A stretch of DNA of 64,000 nucleotides, from positions 248,001 to 312,000 of the forward strand of contig CAWGYT010000009.1 of assembly GCA_963826795.1 (NCBI GenBank), read 5' to 3'. Source of the DNA: CAWGYT01 sp963826795 (GTDB lineage: Bacteria; Planctomycetota; Planctomycetia; Pirellulales; Pirellulaceae). Positions 9,208-18,350 of the stretch are shown in pieces. The position numbers and the translations under genes are program-made. Position 1 is the first letter of the stretch. Each line of letters opens with the position of its first letter. The notes below the pieces were generated by a model. The model ran no database searches, had not been told where the DNA came from, and saw only the letters and a list, made by a program, of their open reading frames with translations.

Positions 9208-9864
9208 ATGTCGGATTCCTCCGCAGGCTCGTCGGGCCTTGAGCCCACCCGCTCCGACGCCCGGCCAGATCGGTCTTCCTCGGGCGGGTCGGCCCACGTC
9301 GATCTCGAGCGAATCGCGCGGGCGGTCCGCGAAATCCTGATTGCCGTCGGTGAAGATCCCGACCGCGAGGGACTTTTGGAAACGCCGGCCCGCGTCGCAC
9401 GGATGTATGCCGAGCTGTTTCAGGGACTGCACCAGGAGCCGCGAACTCATCTGCAAAAGTTCTTTACCGAGTGTTATGACGAAGTGGTGTTGGTTCGCGA
9501 CATTAGTTTTTGCAGCATGTGCGAGCATCATCTGTTGCCGTTCACGGGACTCGCGCACATCGGCTACGTGCCCAACGGCAAAGTGCTCGGGCTGAGCAAG
9601 CTGGCCCGGGTGGTGGAGGTGGTTTCGCGGCGGCCGCAGGTTCAGGAACGAATGACCGAGCAGATCGCGAATCTATTGGTCGACGAACTGGACGCGAAAG
9701 GCGTCGCCGTGGTGGTCGAGGCGTCGCATTCGTGCATGACGATCCGCGGAGTTCGAAAGCCGGGCAGCCTCTGCGTCACGTCGGCCATGAAGGGCGTCTT
9801 TCGCGCCGACCTTTCCTCTCGCAGCGAAATCATGCAGCTGATTTACGGTCATTCCCGCACGTGA
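9208..9864 (+). CDS. folE: GTP cyclohydrolase I
   Basis: This 218-residue zinc enzyme opens the guanine ring of GTP to make dihydroneopterin triphosphate, the first step to folate. The Zn ligands are all visible: C105 and H108 in 'SMCEHHLLPF' and C176 in 'SHSCMTIRG', with the same spacing as in E. coli FolE. 'DREGLLETPARVARMY' is the usual N-terminal helix motif. The first 30 residues are a variable Ser/Asp-rich extension. It is followed after 12 bp by a membrane-protein gene, so it probably heads an operon running to the FAD/Fe-S and molybdopterin genes. Confidence 0.96.
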   Translation: MSDSSAGSSGLEPTRSDARPDRSSSGGSAHVDLERIARAVREILIAVGEDPDREGLLETPARVARMYAELFQGLHQEPRTHLQKFFTECYDEVVLVRDISFCSMCEHHLLPFTGLAHIGYVPNGKVLGLSKLARVVEVVSRRPQVQERMTEQIANLLVDELDAKGVAVVVEASHSCMTIRGVRKPGSLCVTSAMKGVFRADLSSRSEIMQLIYGHSRT

Positions 9865-9876
9865 GGGTCCCGTAGG

Positions 9877-10644
9877 ATGCTGTGGCAAATCCTGGTTCAA
9901 TTCACCTTTCGCCTCGCCGGCGGCCTCGCCGCGGCGATGGCACTCACCTCGCCAAAGTCGGTGACGGCCGGTTTTTTTCGAGTCCATCTTTGGGTGGCGA
10001 TGGGGCTCAGTACGTTCGTGGTCGCCGTCGTGCTGATGTTGCCGGATTTCCCCCAGCGGATGGGCGTCGTCGCCATCGCCGGGCTCGCCGTCGCAACAAG
10101 TTACGCGGGGGCCGTGATCTGGTTGTACGAATTGCGCCGCCCTGGTCGGATCTTGCTGAGCCTGGTCGCGGCGGTCAATTTGGGAGGCGCCCTGTTCACG
10201 ACATCCGAGTCGGCCGTGGGATGGCCGACGCTCGCGGTCACGCTCGACACGCTTACCGCCATGCTGCTGCTCGGGACCACGTTCGCCGCAATGCTCTTGG
10301 GACACTGGTACCTGAATACGCCCACGATGAAACTCGCACCGCTGCAGCGATTGATCGTGCTGATGGGCATCGCGGTCGTGATTCGGTCGATCATCGCCGT
10401 GGGCGAGATGGGGATGGCCGGGGTTCCGATCGAGGCGAATTCCTCGACCTACTTCGCCTTCCTCGCCCTCCGTTGGCTCGCCGGCCTGGTGGGAGTCCTG
10501 GGACTCACGGGCATGACTTGGCAAACACTCAAAATTCCGAACACGCAAAGTGCGACGGGAATTCTCTACGTCGCCGTGATTTTTGTTTTCCTGGGTGAGC
10601 TCACCTCGCAATTGCTGTTGGCCGAGCCGCCGCATCCCGTATGA
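9877..10644 (+). CDS. Polytopic membrane protein, unknown function
   Basis: The 255-residue protein has about seven or eight hydrophobic segments separated by short loops, starting with 'LVQFTFRLAGGLAAAMAL'. A central motif 'LLGHWYLNTPTM' is conspicuous: a His-Trp-Tyr cluster in a membrane helix that recalls heme- or quinone-binding membrane subunits, though I cannot assign a family. It lies 12 bp after folE and 7 bp before a zinc-ribbon membrane protein, and the FAD/Fe-S oxidoreductase follows, so a role as a membrane partner in electron transfer is a reasonable guess but only that. Confidence 0.75.
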   Translation: MLWQILVQFTFRLAGGLAAAMALTSPKSVTAGFFRVHLWVAMGLSTFVVAVVLMLPDFPQRMGVVAIAGLAVATSYAGAVIWLYELRRPGRILLSLVAAVNLGGALFTTSESAVGWPTLAVTLDTLTAMLLLGTTFAAMLLGHWYLNTPTMKLAPLQRLIVLMGIAVVIRSIIAVGEMGMAGVPIEANSSTYFAFLALRWLAGLVGVLGLTGMTWQTLKIPNTQSATGILYVAVIFVFLGELTSQLLLAEPPHPV

Positions 10645-10651
10645 TCGAGAG

Positions 10652-11161
10652 ATGGCCAACCTGACCGCAAGCTGTCCCTATTGCGAACACACGTTTCGCG
10701 CCGAACTCGAAGTCGGGGCCACCCTGGCGTGCCCCGAATGCCGAAAAGTACTTCAGCCCGCGTGCCCAACCTGCGAGCCGCATGGGCCGACGAGTTGTCT
10801 GGTTTGTCCGAGCCAAGAGCTGTTCGTCCGCAAGGATTTCCCGCAACGCCTGGGGGTTGGAATTGTGGTCACTGGCTTCGCCGCCAGCAGTTGGGCGTGG
10901 TACCAGCACCAGATCGTGCTGACCTTCGCGATCCTGTTCGCGACGGCGCTGGTCGATGTGATACTGTACTTGGTGATGGGCAATGTCCTGGAATGTTACC
11001 GCTGCCATGCTCAGTATCGCGGGCTGACGTCGCTGGAGGGCCACGAAGGCTTCAACTTGGAAGTTCACGAACGGTATCGACAACAGGCGGCCCGGATGAA
11101 GCAGTCAGCGGCGGCAACGGCCCCGCCGGATGCTCCGGCGGACCCCCGTTCGTCGCATTAG
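10652..11161 (+). CDS. Zinc-ribbon membrane protein, unknown function
   Basis: This 169-residue protein begins with two CxxC knuckles ('CPYCEHTF' and 'CPECRK') forming a zinc ribbon, then a third and fourth pair ('CPTC', 'CLVC'), followed by two hydrophobic segments (about 70-110) and a final 'CYRCHAQYRG' pair. The start ATG at 10652 follows the previous stop by seven bases; upstream frame extension has no similarity to anything. The tail is Ala/Pro-rich. It lies between the membrane protein and the FAD/Fe-S oxidoreductase in an apparently continuous operon. Function not recognised. Confidence 0.75.
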   Translation: MANLTASCPYCEHTFRAELEVGATLACPECRKVLQPACPTCEPHGPTSCLVCPSQELFVRKDFPQRLGVGIVVTGFAASSWAWYQHQIVLTFAILFATALVDVILYLVMGNVLECYRCHAQYRGLTSLEGHEGFNLEVHERYRQQAARMKQSAAATAPPDAPADPRSSH

Positions 11162-11200
11162 GCCCTGTGCGGACATTTCGCCGGAATAACGTGAGCTGGC

Positions 11201-14200
11201 ATGGATCAAGAACGTGATCGAGTTCAAGCGGACCTGCGAGGCCTGTTGGAGGGCGAGGTGGACTGCGACGATGTCGTCGTCCAGATGTACGCCAGCGACG
11301 CGAGCATTTTCGAGATCAAGCCCTTGGGGGTCGTCCGCCCGCGGGGAACCGCCGATGTCGTGGCCTGCGTTCAGTATGCCGCCGAAAACCAGATCCCGAT
11401 TCACGCCCGCGGTGCGGGCACTGGACTGGCCGGCGAATCCATCGGCCCCGGGCTGGTGCTCGATTTTTCCTACGCCATGCGGCGTGTGGTCCACGTCAGC
11501 TCCGATCGCGTCCAAGTCCAGCCCGGCGTCATCCTGGGTCAGCTGAACGACCAGCTGGCAGGGTTCGGGCGGTGCTTCGGTCCGGATCCGGCGAACCGGT
11601 CGGTGACCACGATGGGAAGTGTGATTGCGATTGATGCGGGAGGCAGTCACTGGCTGAAGTACGGTTCGGCCCGGCGGCACGTCGAAAGCCTGAAGGTCGT
11701 CCTGGCCAACGGCGAAGTGGTCCGACTGGGGCAGCACACGCTCGCGTCAGCTGGGACGGGGCTCGCTTCCGGTACGGTCGACGATCTCGCGTCGAGCGGC
11801 TCTCTGGAGTCCGGCCGGACGGAGGCTCGTTTGGCCGAGCAGGTCGCGAGGCTGGTTCGGGACAACGCGGAACTGATCGCCCAATACAAACCGCGGGCTC
11901 CCCTTCACCGAAGCGGCTATCGACTGGACGACCTCCTGGACGGCGACCGAATCGATCTGGCACGACTGCTGGTCGGCTCCGAAGGAACGCTCGGACTGAT
12001 CACCGAAGCGACCGTGGCGACGCAAGAACTGCCTCGGCATCGAGGCTTGGTGCTGTTGCTGTTTGATCGTCTCGAAAACGCGGCCAATGCGGCCATCGAG
12101 ATTCCGCGACTGGGTGCGAGCGCCTGCGACCTGCTGGATCGCCGCCTCCTGCGCCTGGCGTGCGAATCGGACGTCAACTACGACTTGCTGCTGCCCGCAG
12201 GAACGGAAGCGGTGTTGTTGGTGGAGAAGGTCGGCGAGACGGCCGCCGAGGTCCGCGAAGGGCTGGCCCAGATCGTGCATCTGATTCGAAGGCGGCGCCG
12301 GCTGGCATTCGACGCCCGAATCGCGTTGGAACCGGAAGACATTGATTTTTTTTGGCGTCTGCCGCAGCGCGTCGTTCCCTCTTTGTACCGACTGAAAGGC
12401 TCGACGCGACCGCTTCCGTTTGTCGAAGATATCGTCGTCCCGCCGACCGAGCTGCCGTCGTTTCTCGTGACGATCCAAAACATTCTGAAAAAGCACCAGG
12501 TCACCGCCTCGTTGTTCGGCCACGTGGGCCACGGCCAGCTGCACGTTCGTCCATTCCTGGATTTGTCGGATCCCGAGCACGTCAGGAGGATGCAGCATCT
12601 GGCGCGTGACCTCTACCACGAAGTACTCGCGGTCGGCGGTTCGACCAGTGGCGAACACGGAGACGGGCTGAGTCGCACCTGGTTCCTTCGCGAGCAGTTC
12701 GGCCCGCTGTACCGCGTTTTTGTCGAGCTCAAGAAGATCTTCGATCCGCAGAACATCTTGAATCCCGGCAAGATCATCGACGAGGGGGCACAATCGTTGA
12801 TGCAGAACCTGCGGCCCGTTGCCCCGGCCGCCGCGAATACGGCTGAGCTGACGGACTCGAGCGAGCCTGATGGCATCATGCAGGTTGCCTCGTCCCGAAA
12901 TCCGCAGCTGATCCCGCTGGAACTGGCGTGGGATCATGCGGAGATCTTGCAAGTGGCCCGCGCTTGCAATGGCTGTGGTGGTTGTCGCTCGCAGGCCGCG
13001 GGTGAGCGAATGTGCCCCATTTTTCGTTTCCTTCCGACGGAAGAGGCCTCGCCACGTGCCAAGGCCAACCTGATGCGCGCCATTCTCACCGGCCACCTGG
13101 ACCCCACCTTGCTCAAGTCGGACGCGCTGAAACGAATCGCCGATCTGTGTGTGAATTGCCACCAGTGTCGTCTGGAATGCCCGGCCAACGTCGATATCCC
13201 CCGCCTGATGATCGAGTGCAAGGCCCAATTCGTGGCCGACAACGGATTGACAACGCCCGATTGGTTTCTCACGCGTCTGGATCGCGCGGCGGCCTGGGCC
13301 AGCCTGATTCGCCCCCTGGCCAACTGGGCCCTCGGCAATCGTTCCGCCCGCTGGCTCCTCGAAAAAACCGTCGGGCTGGCCCAGGGGCGGAAGCTGCCCC
13401 GCGTCGCCCCCCGCAGCTTTCTGCGACAAGCCGCCCGGCGACGCCTGACGCGTCCACCCCGCCGTACCGGACACAAGGTGGCCTATTTTGTCGACACCTA
13501 CGCGAATTGGTTCGACCCGTCGCTGGCCGACGCATTTCTGGCCATCCTGGAACACAACGGAATCTCGGTCTTCGTGCATCCCGATCAACGGTCAGCCGGG
13601 ATGCCCCTGATTTCGCTGGGAGCCCTGGAGCGGGCTCGTCGAGTCGCGACGCACAATGTCGGAATCCTGGCCGATGCCGTTCGCCAAGGCCATCACGTGG
13701 TCGCGACGGAACCGTCCGCCGCGTTGGCGCTCGTGCGCGAATACCCGAGCCTGATCGACGATGAAGACGCGCGACTCGTCGCCGACAACTCCAGCGAAGC
13801 CTGCAGCTACCTTTGGAAATTGCATCAAGCCGGGCAGCTGGAACTCGACCTCAAGCCGATCAATCTGTCCGTCGGCTATCACGAACCGTGCCATGTCCGG
13901 GCCCTGCAGGGAGGCTCGCCGGGAGCCAACCTGCTGCGATTGATTCCGGGGATCACCGTCCGCAACATCGACGCGGGTTGCTCCGGAATGGCTGGCACCT
14001 ACGGCATGAAGCGTGAGAACTACCGCAGCAGTCTCCGCGCGGGATGGCCTTTGATCTCCGCCATGCGATCTCCCAATCTCCAGGTTGGCACCACAGAATG
14101 CAGTTGCTGTAAATTGCAGATGGAACAAGGGACCAGCAAGGTCACGCTGCATCCATTGAAATTGCTCGCCCTCGCCTACGGGATGGTCCCGGAGATCGCG

Positions 14201-14242
14201 CATCAACTTCAAGCCAACGGTGAGGATCTCGTCGCTCGATGA
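11201..14242 (+). CDS. FAD-linked and [4Fe-4S] oxidoreductase (GlcD/Dld-like, three-domain)
   Basis: The 1013-residue protein fuses three modules: an N-terminal FAD-binding PCMH domain ('PIHARGAGTGLAGES' near 68-82), the FAD-linked oxidase C-terminal domain with the active-site-type 'GHVGHGQLHVRP' near 440, and a ferredoxin-like plus CCG module. Two [4Fe-4S] sites appear as 'CNGCGGCRS' (from residue 589) and 'CVNCHQCRLECP' (from 650). Two Cys-rich CCG-type segments follow: 'YHEPCHVRAL' near 893 and 'TECSCCKLQMEQG' near 966. This layout is that of D-lactate/2-hydroxyacid dehydrogenases that pass electrons to quinone. The substrate is not determinable. It overlaps moaD by ATGA, which may be simple operon packing. 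Confidence 0.9.
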   Translation: MDQERDRVQADLRGLLEGEVDCDDVVVQMYASDASIFEIKPLGVVRPRGTADVVACVQYAAENQIPIHARGAGTGLAGESIGPGLVLDFSYAMRRVVHVSSDRVQVQPGVILGQLNDQLAGFGRCFGPDPANRSVTTMGSVIAIDAGGSHWLKYGSARRHVESLKVVLANGEVVRLGQHTLASAGTGLASGTVDDLASSGSLESGRTEARLAEQVARLVRDNAELIAQYKPRAPLHRSGYRLDDLLDGDRIDLARLLVGSEGTLGLITEATVATQELPRHRGLVLLLFDRLENAANAAIEIPRLGASACDLLDRRLLRLACESDVNYDLLLPAGTEAVLLVEKVGETAAEVREGLAQIVHLIRRRRRLAFDARIALEPEDIDFFWRLPQRVVPSLYRLKGSTRPLPFVEDIVVPPTELPSFLVTIQNILKKHQVTASLFGHVGHGQLHVRPFLDLSDPEHVRRMQHLARDLYHEVLAVGGSTSGEHGDGLSRTWFLREQFGPLYRVFVELKKIFDPQNILNPGKIIDEGAQSLMQNLRPVAPAAANTAELTDSSEPDGIMQVASSRNPQLIPLELAWDHAEILQVARACNGCGGCRSQAAGERMCPIFRFLPTEEASPRAKANLMRAILTGHLDPTLLKSDALKRIADLCVNCHQCRLECPANVDIPRLMIECKAQFVADNGLTTPDWFLTRLDRAAAWASLIRPLANWALGNRSARWLLEKTVGLAQGRKLPRVAPRSFLRQAARRRLTRPPRRTGHKVAYFVDTYANWFDPSLADAFLAILEHNGISVFVHPDQRSAGMPLISLGALERARRVATHNVGILADAVRQGHHVVATEPSAALALVREYPSLIDDEDARLVADNSSEACSYLWKLHQAGQLELDLKPINLSVGYHEPCHVRALQGGSPGANLLRLIPGITVRNIDAGCSGMAGTYGMKRENYRSSLRAGWPLISAMRSPNLQVGTTECSCCKLQMEQGTSKVTLHPLKLLALAYGMVPEIAHQLQANGEDLVAR

Positions 14243-14484
14243 AATACCAGGTTCGACTTTTCGCCGTCGCCCGCCAACTCGCCCAGCAGGACCTCCTCGA
14301 ATTCGAAGGCCCGGAGTCCCTCACGGTCGGACAGCTGCGCGCGCTGATCCTGGCCAACGCCCCGCAGCTGTCCGAAATCTTGCCGCACGTCCGATTCGCG
14401 ATTAACGCCGCCTACGTCGCCGATTCCGCCATCGCGAATCCGGACGACGAAATCGCCTGCATCCCGCCCGTCAGCGGAGGCTGA
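14239..14484 (+). CDS. moaD: Molybdopterin synthase small subunit
   Basis: This 81-residue beta-grasp protein carries sulfur for molybdopterin synthase. The diagnostic C-terminal Gly-Gly ends 'IACIPPVSGG', the residue that becomes a thiocarboxylate. The start ATG overlaps the stop of the FAD/Fe-S gene by four bases. moaE follows after 161 bp and moaA after that; moaC is absent from the window. A cysteine desulfurase downstream could supply the sulfur. Confidence 0.92.
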   Translation: MKYQVRLFAVARQLAQQDLLEFEGPESLTVGQLRALILANAPQLSEILPHVRFAINAAYVADSAIANPDDEIACIPPVSGG

Positions 14485-14645
14485 GTGAGCGTTCCATCCA
14501 GGGCCTCGCCCCTGTCCCACGGCGGCCCGAAAACCACGGTGGGCCGATTCCGATTGCGGTGGGGGCTTTCTACAATGAGAGCAACAACCCGTCCCGGAAC
14601 GCGCGACGGAACCCGATGCTCGGCCCCGCATGATTGCTGGCACTC

Positions 14646-15128
14646 ATGATTGAACTGACTTACGAGCGGATCGAGCCGGATCGGGCCCTGAGCCGAGTAC
14701 AATCGTGCGCGGCCGGGGCGACTGTCATGTTTCTGGGCACGACGCGTGAATTGACAAACGGTCGGCAGACGCGCTGGCTGGATTACGAATGCTATCCCTC
14801 GATGGCACAACAAAAGCTCTCGGAACTGGAGTCCGAAGCGCGTCGCCGCTGGCCGCTCGTCGAATGCGTCGTGATCCACCGTTTGGGACGCGTCGATTTA
14901 GGAGAAGCGAGCGTGCTGGTCGCCGTCAGCACCCCGCATCGGAAGTCCGCTTTCGAATCGGCGGAATGGCTGATGAATACCTTGAAGCAAGAGGTCCCGA
15001 TCTGGAAGCAGGAACACTGGGCCGACGGGAGCACCGAATGGGTGCACCCGGGAACCAATCTGAATGCCTCGTCCAGTCCAACCCCGCCGCCCCCCGACGA
15101 TTCATCGGAAATAAATCGCGATGATTGA
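14646..15128 (+). CDS. moaE: Molybdopterin synthase catalytic subunit
   Basis: The 160-residue product inserts the dithiolene sulfurs into precursor Z together with MoaD. Visible family features are 'GATVMFLGTTRE' near the start and the active-site helix 'LKQEVPIWKQEHW' with both conserved lysines. The C-terminal 20 residues are a Pro/Ser-rich tail unlike the family. ATG 14646 is preferred over an in-frame TTG four codons upstream. The end overlaps the moaA start by eight bases, so the two are translationally coupled. Confidence 0.93.
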   Translation: MIELTYERIEPDRALSRVQSCAAGATVMFLGTTRELTNGRQTRWLDYECYPSMAQQKLSELESEARRRWPLVECVVIHRLGRVDLGEASVLVAVSTPHRKSAFESAEWLMNTLKQEVPIWKQEHWADGSTEWVHPGTNLNASSSPTPPPPDDSSEINRDD

Positions 15129-16194
15129 TCCTCCTTCATCCACCAATCCGCCGGCGGCCCGCCACCCGGCGCCGCCAGACGGCACAGGTTCCAAGCCGCA
15201 AGCTGAACCGCTGGTCGACCGTCTGGGCCGGGTGCACACGAGCCTTCGGGTGAGCGTGACGGATCGCTGCAACATCCGCTGTTTCTACTGCATGCCGATC
15301 GAGAACGTGCAGTTCAAACCGCGGGAGGAGCTGCTGACGTTTGAGGAGATCGAGCGGTTGGTGCGTTCCCTCGTCCCCCTGGGAATCGATCGCTTGCGAA
15401 TCACGGGTGGCGAGCCGTTGGTTCGGTCCGAACTGCCGTCGCTGCTCGCGCGGCTGGCGCACATTCCGGGAATCCGCGATCTGGCGCTGACCACCAACGG
15501 GCTGTTGTTGGCCGAGCAGGCCGAGGCGCTGATGCAGGCGGGTCTTCATCGCTTGAATGTGAGCCTGGACGCGCTGAGCGAGGCGAATTTCGAGCGGATC
15601 GCTCGCCGACGCGGGCTCGACCGGGTGTTGGCAGGCCTCGCGGCGGCACAAGCGGCTGGCTTTCGGCGGATTCGACTGAACACGGTGGCAATTCGTGGCA
15701 TCACGGAACACGAGGCCGTCCCGCTGGCTCGGTTCGCCCGCGACCATGGACTGGAGTTGCGGTTCATCGAATTCATGCCCTTGGACGCCGAAGCCCATTG
15801 GCAGTCGGATCAGGTCCTCGACGGCGAATCGCTGCGCCGATTGCTCGCCGCCGAGATCGCCCCACTTCGCCCCTGCCCGCGTCCCGACCCGAGTCAACCG
15901 GCGGTCGACTTTGAATACGCCGATGGCAAAGGACGAGTGGGCTTCATTGACCCGGTGAGCCAACCGTTCTGCGAAGCCTGCAATCGACTTCGAATTACCG
16001 CGGAAGGAAAGCTGCGAAATTGTCTGTTCTCGACCGCCGAATGGGATGTCCGTGAACTTCTCCGGCAGGATGGCTCGGACGACGACATTCGCCAACTTGT
16101 GCGGCAATGCGTGTGGCACAAAAAGCCGTCTCACGGGATTGACACCCCAACCTTCGAACGCCCGGAGCGCGCGATGTACCAGATCGGTGGCTAA
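15121..16194 (+). CDS. moaA: GTP 3',8-cyclase
   Basis: This 357-residue radical-SAM enzyme performs the first step of molybdenum cofactor synthesis. The SAM cluster motif is C50-x3-C54-x2-C57 in 'CNIRCFYCMP', and the second, C-terminal [4Fe-4S] site is C284-x2-C287-x13-C301 around 'FCEACNRLRI'. The conserved 'RITGGEPLVR' is present. The family's usual C-terminal GG is represented by the ending 'YQIGG', so the enzyme looks catalytically complete. The first 30 residues are a Pro-rich extension. The cysteine desulfurase gene follows after 14 bp. Confidence 0.96.
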   Translation: MIDPPSSTNPPAARHPAPPDGTGSKPQAEPLVDRLGRVHTSLRVSVTDRCNIRCFYCMPIENVQFKPREELLTFEEIERLVRSLVPLGIDRLRITGGEPLVRSELPSLLARLAHIPGIRDLALTTNGLLLAEQAEALMQAGLHRLNVSLDALSEANFERIARRRGLDRVLAGLAAAQAAGFRRIRLNTVAIRGITEHEAVPLARFARDHGLELRFIEFMPLDAEAHWQSDQVLDGESLRRLLAAEIAPLRPCPRPDPSQPAVDFEYADGKGRVGFIDPVSQPFCEACNRLRITAEGKLRNCLFSTAEWDVRELLRQDGSDDDIRQLVRQCVWHKKPSHGIDTPTFERPERAMYQIGG

Positions 16195-16208
16195 CGCTTG
16201 GCTTGAGA

Positions 16209-17362
16209 ATGACGCGGATCTATCTGGACAACGCCGCCACAAGCTGGCCGAAACCCGAGGCCGTCTATGCGGCCATGGATCACTATCAGCGCAATCTCGG
16301 CGCACCGGCCGGTCGAGGTGTCTACCGCGAGGCGATCGAGGTGGATCGTCGGATCGAGCAAGCGCGGTTTGCGTTGGCCCGACTGATCGATGCGCCGCGG
16401 TCCGATCGAGTCATCTTCACCTACAGCGGCACGGATTCGCTCACCCTGGCCCTCCGCGGACTCCTCCGGCCCGGAGATCACGTCGTCACCACCGTGTGCG
16501 AGCACAACGCGGTCTTGCGCACGCTTCGGTTCTTGGAGGACCGCGGCGAGCTCGCCGTGACCCGCGTCGGCTGCGACGCCGACGGGTTCGTTGACCCCGC
16601 GCAGATCGAAGCGGCCCTCACCCCGTCCACGCGGCTCGTCGCCGTGATTCACGCATCCAACGTGACAGGCGCCATCCAGCCCGTCGCCGAGATCGCCGAG
16701 CGTTGTCGCCACCACCCCGCGTGCTGCTGGTCGATGCGGCACAGACCATCGGTCACGTGCCGCTGAGCGTCCAACAGCTCGGCTGTGACCTCCTGGCCGC
16801 GCCCGGTCACAAGGGACTGCTGGGCCCCACCGGAACCGGGTTCTTGTACCTTCGCCCCGGTGTCGAGTCCCAAGTCGTACCGGTACGGCTGGGCGGAACC
16901 GGTACGCACAGCGAATCGGACCTGCCGCCGAGAGATTGCCCGACGGGCTACGAAGCTGGCAACCTCAACGCCGCCGGCCTGCTGGGTCTCGCTGCCGGAC
17001 TGGAATACCTCCAGCAGCGAACCGTCGAAGCGATCACGGAGCATGAGTCGCGATTGACGCAATGCTTGCTCCAGGGCCTCGCCCAACTCAACTCGGCAAA
17101 GGTCTACGGACCGGGCGCCGGTGATCCCCGCCGCCTGGGTGTGATCAGCTTCAATCTGTCCGACCACGACCCCCAGGAAGTCGCGCTGCTGCTCGATCAA
17201 GTCGCGTCGATCAACGTCCGCGCAGGCTTCCAGTGCGCACCGCTGATGCATCGCGCGTTGCAATCCGACGCCTTGGGCGGTACCGTACGAGTTAGTCTGG
17301 GTTCCTTCAATCAGCTCAGCGACGTGGACCGCCTGATCCAAGCACTTGGCGAGCTTGGCTGA
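16209..17362 (+). CDS. Cysteine desulfurase (class V aminotransferase), frame broken near 16716
   Basis: The enzyme would release sulfur from cysteine with PLP. It starts 'YLDNAATSWPKPEAV', contains the PLP lysine in 'APGHKGLLGPTGTG', and the persulfide cysteine in 'RAGFQCAPLMH'; this pattern fits the IscS/SufS-related cysteine desulfurase group. The N-terminal half is in one frame up to 'EIAERCRHH', and 'RVLLVDAAQTIGH' continues in the -1 frame. One extra C in the CCCC at 16715-16718 gives a single 384-residue protein of normal length, so I annotate one gene and suspect a sequencing deletion. Its place behind moaD-moaE-moaA suggests it sulfurates MoaD; inference only. Confidence 0.85.
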
Positions 17363-17424
17363 GCGGCCCGAAGCCTGCGAACCAACGCGTTTTCATTCCC
17401 CCCCACGCCTCGAGAATCGTTCAG

Positions 17425-17844
17425 ATGCCTGACGCCCCTTGGTACCAAAACGGACTGCGGTTTCAATGCTCGCAATGTGGCGATTGCTGCACCGGCGCCC
17501 CCGGGTATGTGTGGGTCAACAAGGAAGAAATGGCAGGCCTCGCGGCCGCCCTGGGGATTGACGAGCTGGAGGAATTCAAAGACAAGTACGCGCGGAAAAT
17601 CGGCATTCGCCTGAGCCTGAAGGAACGTCCCAACGGCGATTGCGTGTTCTTCGACGGCCAGTCGCGGAAGTGCACCGTCTATGACGCCCGCCCCCGCCAA
17701 TGTCGGACGTGGCCCTTCTGGGATTCCAATCTCCGCACCCCTGAGACGTGGGCGACGACCTGTGAGGTTTGCCCAGGAAGCGGGCGCGGGCAACTGCATC
17801 AGATCGAAAAGATCGAGTCGCAGCGCTCCGTGATGCGGATCTAG
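17425..17844 (+). CDS. YkgJ-family cysteine cluster protein
   Basis: The 139-residue protein has the family's N-terminal knot 'FQCSQCGDCCTG' (CxxCxxCC) and later 'CVFFDGQSRKCTVYDARP' and 'QCRTWPFW' cysteines that complete a predicted Fe-S or zinc site. YkgJ-like proteins are widely distributed without a proven role; one proposal is methyltransferase or metal-cluster maintenance. It lies 62 bp downstream of the cysteine desulfurase on the same strand and may be co-transcribed. Frame intact. Confidence 0.88.
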   Translation: MPDAPWYQNGLRFQCSQCGDCCTGAPGYVWVNKEEMAGLAAALGIDELEEFKDKYARKIGIRLSLKERPNGDCVFFDGQSRKCTVYDARPRQCRTWPFWDSNLRTPETWATTCEVCPGSGRGQLHQIEKIESQRSVMRI

Positions 17845-18350
17845 ATCCACCGACCCCAAGCCCCGCGACAAAGCGACGGGTCGACTCTTCAAGCCCTCGA
17901 CACGTTCGGCCCCCGAGTCGACCGGCGGTCGATGTGGCGACGACTTGACGTTCTGCGGAATTGATTCCATTTAGTTCAAGTTTGCCGATTGTACCGTCGA
18001 TCTTCGGTATGGGAGTCAGCGGCGGGTTAAGCCGGGGATCATCACGTAATCCTTTGTGGCAACGTGATTTAGCACAATCCTGGCGGCCACCGGCCTGCCC
18101 CGTGACGGACACAACCTATTTGAAATTCGATACTTACGGCGAATTTCCATCAGAATGACCGAGTTAGAACGGACTGCTGGGAGGGTGATGCCAGCGCGGG
18201 ATCGAAACGGCGGCCAGGGGTCGAGCGGGCCGGGACGAAAACCGGCTGGGTTGACACTAGTGCTTGTGACATATACACTTGGAGCACGATTCGGTACCTC
18301 GGGACCGACTCCAGACACCGGTCGTTTCGTTCCGGATGCCGCCCTGGAGC
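17845..18350. other. Long intergenic region upstream of HU
   Basis: About 500 bp without a supportable gene. It contains a 7-bp inverted repeat, ATCACGT at 18041-18047 with ACGTGAT at 18062-18068, and the sigma-70-like promoter listed separately. Short open frames here have no coding character that I can see. Confidence 0.5.
18251..18279 (+). promoter_or_regulatory. Sigma-70-like promoter of the HU gene
   Basis: A perfect -35 box TTGACA (18251-18256) is separated by 17 bp from TACACT (18274-18279), a 4/6 match to the -10 consensus. It lies about 72 bp upstream of the HU start codon and points toward it. It is the clearest promoter in the window. Confidence 0.6.

Noticed and set aside
11747..13588. 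613-codon open frame antisense to the FAD/Fe-S oxidoreductase
   Set aside because: It lies wholly on the opposite strand of a well-supported gene and has no recognisable motif; high GC leaves long antisense frames open.
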